NCBI GenBank assembly: GCA_029959195.1
Contig: CP114123.1
Location: forward strand, 2,108,001-2,172,000
DNA from: Dictyophora rubrovolvata
Lineage: Eukaryota > Basidiomycota > Agaricomycetes > Phallales > Phallaceae
Direction of reading: 5' to 3'
Length of the DNA stretch: 64,000 nucleotides
Both the position numbers and the translations under genes were made by a program. Below the pieces are notes generated by a model. That model was not told the origin of the DNA. It ran no database searches and saw nothing but the letters and a program-made list of their open reading frames with translations. Below are positions 33,947 to 43,659 of this stretch, in pieces (the stretch's first letter is position 1; each line of letters begins with the position of its first letter).

Positions 33947-35017
33947 ATGGAACGGCACTTAGCATCTAGCACTAAAATGCCTCGACGCAGATACTCTAGT
34001 CCAACTTATACCCCTTATACTTGTCGTTCCACATCTCGAAGATCTTTACATACAGAACTCGGGGATACTGACACTCTCAATCGCTGTCATGACATCAGGA
34101 GTGCAGAATTCTTGAAGATGCTTTATCAATATCCATTGATGAAACAAGTGTTGTCTCGGGACTTGATTTGCTATGACTGTGAAACTGAGCAATTCAAGAT
34201 ATTTCCTTAGTATATTTATTATTATTATTATTATTATTACTATTATTCTGATCTTCAACATTTCTTGCAGCCCAACTGATGCAACTGGCCACAAAATTGA
34301 ACCAAGCAGGTTCAACAGTTACTTTACCTATCGGCGTCTGGCCTTCGAATGTTTGTGGTTTTTTGACCACAAAACCCAATTTTATTCGAGTGTTGACAAT
34401 TGGTAAAAGAAATGTTATGTTCTGTATGGAATGTCGCTTCAATAGTATGCTTATTTTTCATTGTCTCATCTTTTGGTTTATTCAATATTCTGCAGTTTCC
34501 ATGGATGCTATATACACATCCACAAATGTATCCTATTTTTATTTAATTCCTCAACACAAGGACAATGGTATGTACTGTCAAATATTTTAAGAGTACAAAG
34601 ATGACACTCTATTCTCAACAGCTACAAAACCTATTACTTCATCCATGATAATGGACCAGATCATAACAGCGCTGCCTTATACTATACGCGGCGGCATTGA
34701 TTATGAACCAGAATGTAAGTCCAATTCCTTATCCTGCTCTATAATTTTTACACTTATGCTGATCATTATTATTAGTTAACTCTCAAAGCAGTGCTGACAA
34801 TGACCACTCCAGTCCAGAATTCAGTCGAGTGTCCTCTGAATCAATTGGCAGGCCATCCAAAGCATCCACCAGTAAATCATCTGGCACATCCACCAGCAAA
34901 GTAATGCACTGGGAGATTTGCCCCCTGTGTGATCACACCTATTGTGAGGGGTCTTACTTTGGGCATTTGCAAAATGAATGCACTTCTCCCCCTGTAGACT
35001 TCCCTTCTTCTGACTGA
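33947..35017 (+). CDS. Second gene of the DNA transposon, zinc-finger-like C-terminus
   Basis: The first exon starts MERHLASS (or, 30 bp on, MPRRRYSS) and ends at about 34209. A GT-AG intron (acceptor TTGCAG at about 34270) joins in phase to PTDATGHKIEPSRFNSYF, then RRLAFECLWFFDHKTQFYSS. Later exons give KPITSSMIMDQIITALP and a Ser-rich stretch, ending with CPLCDHTYCEGSYFGHLQNEC, a C-x2-C-x13-H-x4-C zinc-binding pattern. The exon near 34495-34570 is uncertain. I recognise no family. Its position, divergent from the transposase-like gene and inside the inverted repeats, suggests an accessory protein of the transposon. Confidence 0.5.
34207..34252 (+). repeat. (TAT)n-like microsatellite
   Basis: A run of TTA/ATT trinucleotides lies within the first intron of the plus-strand transposon gene. 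Confidence 0.7.
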
Positions 35018-35214
35018 GAATTTACAAACTTTTATTTCAACTTCTTGATCTAGTTCCTTTTTCATTTCAAAAAGGCCCATTGATTTGATTTCATATGTTT
35101 CCAGCCAGGCCATGTCTTCCTCAAGCTACTAATATTAATTGTTTTACAATGCCATTACATCTGAAATCGTCAGACACGCCGGGGACAACACTTAGTTACT
35201 TTGAGTCGTTCAAC

Positions 35215-35462
35215 TTCTATAGCACTCGATTACAAATGGCTGGCAGATAAGATAACTTCGGCACCGTGCGTTATCAGCACTCAATTACAAAATGGATGGC
35301 CCACAGTGAACCACAGTGTCTAGTTATTTTAGTTCATATTCAGCTAAACGGAAGCTAACACGGTTAACACTGCGTGACAAAGGTCTAAATATTTACTAAC
35401 TACTTGTGGATTGCCCTGCACCAGGCTCGTCAGTCCGTTTAACCGAACCGTACAACTTTACT
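35215..35462 (-). repeat. Right terminal inverted repeat
   Basis: Inverted counterpart of 25594-25800, containing TGGATTGCCCTGCACCAGGC and ending TACAACTTTACT. The adjacent AGGAACCC is the proposed target-duplication partner of GGGAGTCC. Confidence 0.75.
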
Positions 35463-36015
35463 AGGAACCCGGCCGTCTCCTCATCATCGTCCTTGTCAAT
35501 CTACCTCTTCACTCTGTGTTGTAATTCTTCGGAACGTCTGATATCGCACAGAATGCTATTGTTTTTGGTCTACCTACGGCCTACGTGACACCATAGACGG
35601 ACTGTCCCCGAAGGTTGCCCTGGACATCTTTGCCGAATAGGAACAATCGACTGTGGCAGTGGAAACCAGTCGTTAGGTAGCCATGCCCGTCACAGTCATC
35701 GGCCACTGCACCAGTCAAGTGGGTCATATGTACCTATGACCGTCTATGCAGTGTGCACTACTAATGTGATTGGAATTCTGAATCGTTGTTTTTCTTGGTT
35801 GCATAGACATGGTTGGACACTGGATACAGCGCTTGCCTTTACAATGAAGACACCGCAGTCTTGAACATCGCCACATCTTTGACCGTTTCCACACCGCATC
35901 CGGTCAGGTTCACGCCAAAATTTCAGGGTTTTTGCATATAAGAGTCTGAACAATTTGGACAGTGGGTTGGATGCATACATAATATCTTATTGACATTATC
36001 TCCGTTTAATTTCTT
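35463..36015. other. Intergenic, start of gene space
   Basis: I see no supported gene or repeat. It holds the upstream region of the small secreted protein gene. Confidence 0.4.
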
Positions 36016-37017
36016 TTGCACATGCACATGCACTATCTTGGAACTCCTTTTACACTCCTCGCAACGACTTTTGTCGCCGCTGTTTTGGCAGTTCCCACCA
36101 ATATTCACATTCGGCAAGACACCGCTCAGAACCTAGCTGACCAGTTTGCTATAACAGACCTTAATGTTGTAAGTCTCGCTTACGCCTCTATTCTGCTTCA
36201 TACACATGAATTAAATCATTTCCCCCCTTCCACTCTCCGTCCGCATAAGCAACTCGCCAACGACGATGTTAATAATTTCACTTTGAACAGTACTATATCG
36301 GAAGTGCACGTAAGTTATTCACCAAGTTAGGTTGCTATGTGCTGTCTAAAAGTTTCATCGTGTTCAGAATTTCATGAAGGACTTCTCAGTCGCCATAGAC
36401 AAGGTGAATCTGGTAAGAAACGCCCGCTATTCTCACCCAAAAAGAATGTTTTTATGTAATTGAAACGCATAGATGGTTCCGAGCGTGCAGGTAAGAGAAC
36501 TTGCGGGTTTTAATAGAGAACACAAACTGAGATCAATATCTACAAAGGCGGTTGGTACCCTCAACCAGGGTGTGAGTCAAAACATCATGACAAACGATGT
36601 TGAACCACTCTTCGGTGTCCTTCTCGAGATCGCCTTAGGTTTAGAAGACACACCATTCCCTGCCTTTCATCTCAATGTGACCGATCTCGGTGACTTGAAG
36701 ACATTGGTCCAGAATATGTCATCTGGCGTTGATGTAAGATAGTTTAGCTTGCTAATAGTAATCCTTAATGATGATGATTTACAGAAACTGGAAAAAGCCA
36801 TCAAAGTCGCGTTTATTTTTGTATGTTTTTTAATATATCTTAGGAACTTATGCTAGACACTCACATGCATGCTTCTTTCCCCCTCAAGAATACGACACAG
36901 CTGGACCTTGTTTCTTCAACTACGCAGAGTAGATTTCAAGGTACTGCTGAGGCTCTTCAAGCCATTCAAGACGACACAAACGAAATAAATAACGGTACCC
37001 TCTCCAATGCAGGATAA
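36016..37017 (+). CDS. Small secreted protein, HsbA-like candidate
   Basis: Seven exons (36016-36168, 36250-36309, 36368-36412, 36473-36490, 36548-36733, 36785-36820, 36889-37017) sum to 627 nt and encode 208 residues ending TLSNAG. A His-rich start is followed by a hydrophobic signal-peptide core (TPFTLLATTFVAAVLA). The rest is helical, with VTDLGDLKTLVQNMSSGV resembling the HsbA (hydrophobic surface binding) family, which helps fungi attach to hydrophobic surfaces. The 18-nt fourth exon and the 57-nt intron after it, which is also open in frame, make that part uncertain. Family assignment is tentative; secretion is likely. Confidence 0.55.
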
Positions 37018-37854
37018 ACTCGAGTGTTAATTTGTGTCTCGTACCTAAAGAACAATAACTAGGTACATAAGTTAATAAAAGGCCTGGTCTGAAATGGCCT
37101 GGCAAACCACACGCTTAAGTTTACCGATTCGGGGAGGAGGCCGCATGTCTTACCCCCCCGGTTAGTATAATTCGTCCAACCTAGAGGATCGGAGAAAACA
37201 GGTTGAAGGCCCCTTTGAGCCAGGAAATAGCTTATGATATCTGACACCGCTGTATAAACCCTACCTAAAATGACGAAAGGGAAAAAATGGGAAAAACAGC
37301 ATTTGTACTTTGCAAAGCCAGTTCGAACGATTTCACCTTTGTGTTGCTGGGAGCCTAGACTTCATTGAACAGTCTTGACGTCTCAACGCCACCACTGTCA
37401 AACACAGCGCATCCATTAGCACAGGTTACGATAGGCCACCACCGAGCCCCATTAAGCCGGTCAAAGGCTCGTTGATCCGCGGTCAGTTGGACTATGTGGT
37501 TCCGGCTGTTGTATCATTCCCATAATTTGTTGATTGCACCGTCTTGCTCAGGATCCGCGAATAGCAAAATCGTAAGCTGATATTAATGGAATGATAGATA
37601 CAGAAGGTTACTGCTGATTCACAGGACTTAATCTAAGGAGCTCGGTCTCATTAGTAGCCTGCAGCATTTTTCTCGTCACTCGGCCGTTTCTAATTTAGTA
37701 TAAGTACTCACAAACAAGTAAAACAGGACAAAAATTTAGCAAGTCCGCATAAAAGGAAAACTTTGTTATACCGCATACAGCTTGTAGTCACTATTACTAA
37801 ACCCCGAATTCCCAAACTACATAACCCACAAGATACATATAATTATAAAAAAAA
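37018..37854. other. Intergenic
   Basis: About 840 bp between convergent genes; I see no ORF or RNA I can support. Confidence 0.4.
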
Positions 37855-39041
37855 TCAGGCAAGGTGCATCCCACCGTCAACAGCAAGTGTTTGACCTAAA
37901 AACGTAGTAAAAGCGGAGGTAACAGCAATGAGTCTCGTTGAAAACAGCAAAGGAAGGAAAAATTTCACCTGTCGTCCAACTGGCATCTATCGAAGCGAAG
38001 TATGACACACATGCGGCAATTTCTTTAGGATCTCCCAACCTTTTCAACTTGGTCGAGTCTACAGCTACCTTATGCCACGCTTCAGGAGGCACCCCAAAAT
38101 TGTTATTGACACTACTTATGAGTCGTCCCACTTTGTATCAATGTGAGTCTGTAGTTACCTCGTGATTAGGAAGCGGTGCTAGTTTGTCACTTACGCATTG
38201 GTGTGCTCTCTATGAAACCTGGAGCACACGAATTGACTGTGATGTTATACGGACCCAAGTCAGATGCTATAACGCAATGTCAACAAGGGTATTCTTAACG
38301 AGCTCAAAATCAAGTATCAGCTACCAGTTGCCTGAGTCAGACCTCGAATTGCAAACTTCGAGGCAGCATACGCAGCGCATAAAGGAGCGCCAGTCAGACC
38401 AGCTACAGAAGTGACAGCTGTTGCAAAATGGCCGTTGTCAACAGTCGCAAACAACTGCGTAATAACTGGTCGCAAGCTTACAGATAAGTCTGTAATGAGC
38501 CTTTTCAAGGCTACTCTCCTTCTGCTGCTTGATCATCTGGTTAGCTGCTACTTTGTAGCAAAGCATCGTGCCTTTGGCGTTGGTGTCGATGAGAGTGCTC
38601 CAGTCCTCCACGGGCACTGAGAAAAATAAGTTAGGTATACAAATAGTTCGTATCATAGAAGTCTCACAGTTTATAATAGAATGTCCAATGAACTTTCCCG
38701 CATTGGCCACCATCTAGATAAAGTAGATGATTTCGGCGAGCATAAAACCAAATGTATATGAATGAACGTACAGCTTGAAGCGATCCAAAGTTCCGCACAG
38801 TCTCCTGAACAATATGTTCTACATCCTTCTCAACCGTAATATCCCCAGTCACAACAATAGATTTAGCACCGAGCTCTCTAACATCTCCAGCAAGCTTTTC
38901 AAGCTCGTTATGACGATAAGCAAGATCAGTTACAGCTAGCTGATAACCCTCCCTCGCAAATCGCTTTGCGATGGCCTGGCCGATCTCTCCTGCGGCACCA
39001 GTGACAATAGCAACACGATCATGATTAGATTCGGAGGACAT
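37855..39041 (-). CDS. Short-chain dehydrogenase/reductase
   Basis: Seven exons (39041-38772, 38713-38668, 38616-38515, 38417-38325, 38266-38195, 38130-37969, 37895-37855) sum to 786 nt, 261 residues, the usual length for a classical SDR. Motifs: cofactor loop TGAAGEIGQA near the N-terminus, NAG after the third strand, a Ser in TSVAG, the catalytic YAASK, then PYNITVNSCAPG and the typical ending GQTLAVDGG. The middle Gly of TGxxxGxG reads Glu. The protein would use NAD(P)H to oxidise or reduce a small alcohol or ketone; the closest named group is the acetoin/diacetyl-reductase-like SDRs. The third intron removes part of the usual GGxIxNxSS strand, so that junction could be mis-set. Confidence 0.85.
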
Positions 39042-39560
39042 GATGATTATTGGATTGACGGTGGATGATGATGATCAGTGGGTTTTAAGCTACAGGTCGT
39101 TCTTTGTCTGTTGTGTTATCCCTTCGTGAAAAAACTTCACCACTTTCAGCTGTCATCGATCCCATTATTGAGAACTGGTCTCGGACGGAGATGCTTCCGC
39201 GGCTTATACCAATATTTTCGGCAATCTTCATGTTTCCGCGGAGTCTAGAGTGTTTGTAAAGTGCTAAGAATTATCTCCGCGGACCTATTCGTATGCAGTG
39301 CTACAGAGTGCTACCTAGTGCTACCTAGCGCTACCGGTGGTGTTTGAAGCGTTGAACATTATTAACGAAGATTCTATCGGCATGCTACATCAATCTACTT
39401 GTAGATGCCCGGCTATACCAGCCATTATAAAATACATAGCTACTGAATTCCGATTGATACTCCCTCCACTGCGTATCCGAAGCCAGCTTGAACTTTTCTT
39501 TGAATCTCTTTTAGGTGATATAAATAGGTCCAAAAGAAAAGGAATCTTAAAAAAAGTTAT
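39042..39560. other. Intergenic, SDR promoter region
   Basis: I see no supported gene. Several GTGCTACCTAG-like short repeats occur near 39298-39335. Confidence 0.35.
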
Positions 39561-39647
39561 TCCATGACGGGGAATCGAACCCCGAGCTGCTGTGAGCCGT
39601 AAGCCGGCACTGAAAGACAGCGATGTTAGCCATTACACCATCATGGA
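39561..39647 (-). tRNA. tRNA-Glu (TTC) with a 16-nt intron
   Basis: On the minus strand TCCATGA pairs with TCATGGA as acceptor stem. The T arm is CGGGG-TTCGATT-CCCCG. The anticodon stem GCTGT/ACAGC encloses CTTTCA, a 16-nt intron (GTGCCGGCTTACGGCT) and C, giving anticodon TTC. Total length is 87 bp. No CCA is encoded, as expected for a eukaryotic nuclear gene. Confidence 0.9.
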
Positions 39648-39741
39648 TCATAATGATTTTTCACAACTTGCTATTATCAAGCACTAGTACATGCGCGACA
39701 ACATTATAATATTCAGTCGGTCTTTCCGAACACAAACAAAT

Positions 39742-41415
39742 CTAGAATGTATATCTATCTACATCAGAGTATCTGGCCGTGTAAGATAGACGGCTGACCG
39801 AGTTCATAGGCCTATCATACATGCGGCCTCCCGACACTGTCAAAAAAGACATATTGTCCATCACACTAAGAGAAACAGAAGCAATCTCAACATTCTCGAC
39901 CAATTCTTCAAATACTGGTTTAATTTCACGGATACTTCTCTCGGAATGAGAATACTCCACGCAGAGATTTGTAAGAACGCTGCCGGCTTTTTTGCGATGA
40001 GTGAGAATTCGGGCTAAAGTTTTACCTGTAGTAGATACTACTCCGACTTTCAAATCGCTCAGTAAAGGACAGGGAACTGTTGTATATTCTTCATCTGGGA
40101 GAAGTTCGGATAGGAATTGCAATAAGACGCTCGGCTCCTCGCATGCAATAACCAATTTTTCGAGATGATTGAAGAGAGAAAACAAAGAGTCAAATGTAGT
40201 TTCGTATTTTTCGAGCCATCCGGGGATATCGCGAGTGCGCGAAGGGAAGAGTATATCACAGAAATACACTTTGGAGAGACCAAAGTTTACGAACATGAAG
40301 TGCAGCCGGTGCATGCAAATTTCGTTTCCTAGCAGTTTCATTTTGATAGATATATTGTAAGGGCCGGAGGGATTCTGTGCGAAGTCCATTTGCAGATCCG
40401 CGCAATTGTTCTTGAGAGTAAGGCAAGTGCCGTTTCGGGTCCTCGACACAAATGATAATAAAGGGTCGATATCGATAGCAGATTGGCATAGGACGTCGTG
40501 ACAATCGATTTTCCAGTCTATCTCCGAGGGTAGCGTCGTATGATCCAGAACGGTCATTAAAATTTCAGGTTCTAGGTTTAAGGAGAGACTTTGTAGAGCA
40601 GAGAACTGGACGGAACGATCATTTAAATCTTGGACGTCGAAATCTAGTGGAAGTCCCCGCAAAGAGTCTAGCTCGAGGACTTCGAGATGGGATGTAGCTT
40701 CCAGCATGTCAAATAGTTGGTGAACGGAAGTTATTCCCCAAACATATTTGAGATGCAAACGCGTTATAGATTTGAAAATTGGCATTTGATGGGATATAGT
40801 CATGAATGCGATCTTCAATTCCTCAAGATTGGGAGCCATATTGACGAGAACGTTTTTGGGGATTGACCCTCGACTGGAGATCCAAGGACTTTCAAACTGT
40901 AAGTCAAAACTGAAGACCTTGAGAGCTGGAGCAGGCTTGTTGTCGAGTAAATGGAAAATATAATCCAAATCCGGAGTATACCCGGACGTTTCGCAAAAGG
41001 TTAAAGTTTGAATGTGATGGAGATGAGAAAAAGTAATCTCCAAACTACGAGGCAAAACTTTCTTTGTTCTGTCCCCGATCCTTATAATGGCATCGATAGG
41101 GTGATCAGCTGAACGGAGCAGTACTTGCTCTAAGAACCACAAGTTTCGTGATGGGACCTCGATTTTCGTCCAGAACGTGTGGTAGGAGAGAAGAGCATTA
41201 CGCCAACCACGACATACTCTGGTCAAATCAACGAAATCATAGCCGTAACTCGCGGATCGTTTGATCTTTGGATCTGGGAAAACCAAGCGTGCGATGATGA
41301 AAATTATATCGGGAGGCAATCGAGAGGCCAGGGAAGGTCTGTTAACAGCACTATCAGACATGATAAAACGAGCGATGCCTATGCAGTTATGCTTTGACGT
41401 GGGGGCTGTTGTCAA
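39742..41415 (-). CDS. F-box protein with a variable C-terminal region
   Basis: Single-exon ORF of 557 residues (an alternative start MSDSAVNRP lies 18 residues in). Residues about 30-80 contain an F-box-like motif: SRLPPDIIFIIARLVF, then VDLTRVCRGWRNALLSYHTF. The remainder has leucine-spaced segments such as LEVLELDSLRGLPL and LSLNLEPEI, as in the large Agaricomycete F-box families. F-box proteins dock substrates to SKP1-CUL1 ubiquitin ligases; the substrate here is unknown. The gene lies immediately beside the tRNA-Glu. Confidence 0.8.
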   Translation of the reverse strand: MTTAPTSKHNCIGIARFIMSDSAVNRPSLASRLPPDIIFIIARLVFPDPKIKRSASYGYDFVDLTRVCRGWRNALLSYHTFWTKIEVPSRNLWFLEQVLLRSADHPIDAIIRIGDRTKKVLPRSLEITFSHLHHIQTLTFCETSGYTPDLDYIFHLLDNKPAPALKVFSFDLQFESPWISSRGSIPKNVLVNMAPNLEELKIAFMTISHQMPIFKSITRLHLKYVWGITSVHQLFDMLEATSHLEVLELDSLRGLPLDFDVQDLNDRSVQFSALQSLSLNLEPEILMTVLDHTTLPSEIDWKIDCHDVLCQSAIDIDPLLSFVSRTRNGTCLTLKNNCADLQMDFAQNPSGPYNISIKMKLLGNEICMHRLHFMFVNFGLSKVYFCDILFPSRTRDIPGWLEKYETTFDSLFSLFNHLEKLVIACEEPSVLLQFLSELLPDEEYTTVPCPLLSDLKVGVVSTTGKTLARILTHRKKAGSVLTNLCVEYSHSERSIREIKPVFEELVENVEIASVSLSVMDNMSFLTVSGGRMYDRPMNSVSRLSYTARYSDVDRYTF

Positions 41416-41757
41416 CGCTGAGGAGCTGAGGAAGGGTGTGACTACATGTCACGTTGTGTACTAATTTTAAACATCAGTGGGGACCTATTGCCTAATCTTG
41501 CTCCGTAAGCGTCCGTCAAAGGTTGTATTTTAAAACGAATTAGCATATCCATCATTCCATTACATGAGTTCATTATATCGTAATATTATCTCGATACTGC
41601 TCTTTTCACAAATAATGGGTTTGAAAGCGAGACCTGATTTACAACTTCGAAAACTACAAGGAACAATCAGCATTCGAAATCACTCGAATATAATACGACA
41701 AGACATTGATCTCACCGAAAAACGTCACAAGCATATATTACAGTTTAAATCACGAAA

Positions 41758-43659
41758 TCATACGTATTGTTTCCCTTTCCGCTTTGCCTGCATAAATCGT
41801 GCGATCAACAGTAGTGGAATCCCGGCCAGCATGACCGTCTAAAAAAATGTTATTATTCAAACAATCTCTCGTCAAACTGATCTTGATTTACCCCATTGAA
41901 AATTATAGGTCGGAACCATGTATCATCACCACTTCCGAGAAGAGCCCCAGAAATGGGTGTACCACCCAGAAAGGCGAAAGAGATGACGAAAAATCCGATA
42001 CCCAGACGGATGCTAAATGAAGGACATAAGATAATCTTAGCTATCCAGACTTAGGACTCGAAATGAATGCTACATACCCCAAATCATGTATTCCTTTAGC
42101 AAATGATATAATAACGGGGGAGCACAAAGAAAGTACTAGAAAACAATTTTAACATTTCCCGTTCCTCTTCTCAAAAAGAAAAAAAAAACTCACCAGCTCC
42201 GGAAAAGAACCCATAAAGAATCGAAAACGCAATAACGCCACCCACATCTCCGACACCGAACATTGAAAACACGAGGAACCCGGTCGCAACACTTGCAATA
42301 ATGAAGATGTTGAGTGTTCCGAATTTATCGCCTAGAAATCCGGGGAGAATTCGGCCAGGTATTGATGCAGCGTTTTGGATTGTTAGCTAGTGTTGTATAC
42401 TTTTTAAGTAGGCGTTTTCGGGAAAGGAACAGATAACGTGCATACTTGATGAAACGTAAGTCCTGACGAAATGTTGTGCAGGGCGGCAAAAAGTTGAAGA
42501 TAGAAATCTACCAAAACACGTAAGATCGTTGAAAAACACCGGGGAAGTCATACTACGCACATGCAAAGAAGAGTCCCAAAATAACAAGGAAAGTTCTTAA
42601 CAAAAGACGCTGTCTTAGAACCCAGCGACCATCACAAGAACAAAAAGCCTACCCAGCTATCATCAAGAAGAAAGGATAATCCATTATAACCTCGTGTACA
42701 TAGGATCTAGAACCGTGATCTTGAGTTTGAGAGGAAGATTCCCCTTTCTCGGATTTAACTTGAGGCGGAGGAGTCAACCGATCCGTCATAATCAGATTGG
42801 CGACAATCAGAAGGCCGAGAGTCAAAAATGCCGAAGATCTAACACCCCACGCGAAACCAACACTAGATTCGTGAAGAAGCTTATTTAACATGATAGGATA
42901 GAAAATGCCGCCCAGCGAGGTGCCTTAATAAGTTAAAGCAGTGAGAAAGGAACCATGAACCAGGTGTTTAATGAAATACCTGACATGACGATTCCCATAC
43001 TTAATGCTCGCTTGCTTTTCCAATGATGGCCTTGCACAGCCATAGATGGCAGATAAACAAGTCCACCACCAATACCCATCCCGACACCTTGCGAGAGAAA
43101 GAGCTGATAAAATTTGTCGACATGTGCCAAGGATAGCATGAACAAACTATATCGAATAGGTAAGCAAGATAATAAATATTAACTCGTAACAGGTAGAAAA
43201 CATACGAGACCAAATAGATGACTGAACCCGCAAACAAGACATGTTTAAAGTACCCCTTGTCAACCAATTTTCCAGCGGGCAATCCTAACGCGATGAACAA
43301 GAAAAGCTGGACGGATCCGATCCAACTAATATCAGAGGACGAAGCTGTTCCATGGCGCGTATAGTAGTCTTGGAAAACACCAAAAGAAGAGACATAGCCA
43401 AACGTTCCCGCCAACGCCAAACAACTTGTAAAGTAGAGGGAAAAAATCGTTCAGTTCAGTTGGATACCCCCACGTCATAGCAATTAGACCAAGCTTACCC
43501 TCCAAGCGTCGTTAAACAAGCTTGTCTCCCTCCCTCGGATGGTTGCGTAGGAGAAGGTTGATCATCCCTGGGTGGCAATGGCGACGTCGATGGAGTGAGT
43601 TTCAGACTTTCAATATCCGATCTGCTCGTTTCTGGCGTTCGAACCTTCATATCCGTCAT
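41758..43659 (-). CDS. MFS monocarboxylate-transporter-like protein, paralogue 1
   Basis: The gene starts ATG at 43659 (MTDMKVRTPETSRSD) with a Ser/Pro-rich cytosolic N-terminus, then CLTTLGG at the first membrane segment. Multiple introns separate exons carrying FGYVSSFGVFQDYYT, SDISWIGSVQLFLFIALG, GKLVDKGYFKHVLFAGS, LFLSQGVGMGIGGGLVYL and, at the end, TVMLAGIPLLLIARFMQAKR. These are hallmarks of the fungal MCT (SLC16-like) branch of the major facilitator superfamily: 12 membrane helices, proton-linked carboxylate or metabolite transport across the plasma membrane. The substrate cannot be read from sequence. It is closely related to the gene at 59628-61459. Confidence 0.85.

Larger units (their letters stand above)
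25594..35462. mobile_element. Large DNA transposon with ~0.2-kb inverted ends, two divergent genes
   Basis: Left (25594-25800) and right (35215-35462) ends are inverted copies, sharing for example GCCTGGTGCAGGGCAATCCA and CAAGTAGTTAGTAAATAT. The outer flanks GGGAGTCC and AGGAACCC agree at 5 of 8 positions, all three differences being transitions, which fits a decayed 8-bp target duplication. Inside are a long minus-strand transposase-like gene (pieces at 32319-33040, 28600-30146 and 25840-27464) and a divergent plus-strand gene (33947-35017). Three solo insertions (27973-28572, 30147-32350, 33225-33630) lie within, leaving a net element of about 6.6 kb. Long terminal inverted repeats, an 8-bp duplication and a CxxH-type DDE protein suggest the Mutator superfamily; KDZ or hAT are alternatives. 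Confidence 0.7.

Noticed and set aside
34207-34252. Trinucleotide run as a CRISPR-like or regulatory array
   Set aside because: It is a simple microsatellite inside an intron; no CRISPR array is expected or seen in this fungal window.
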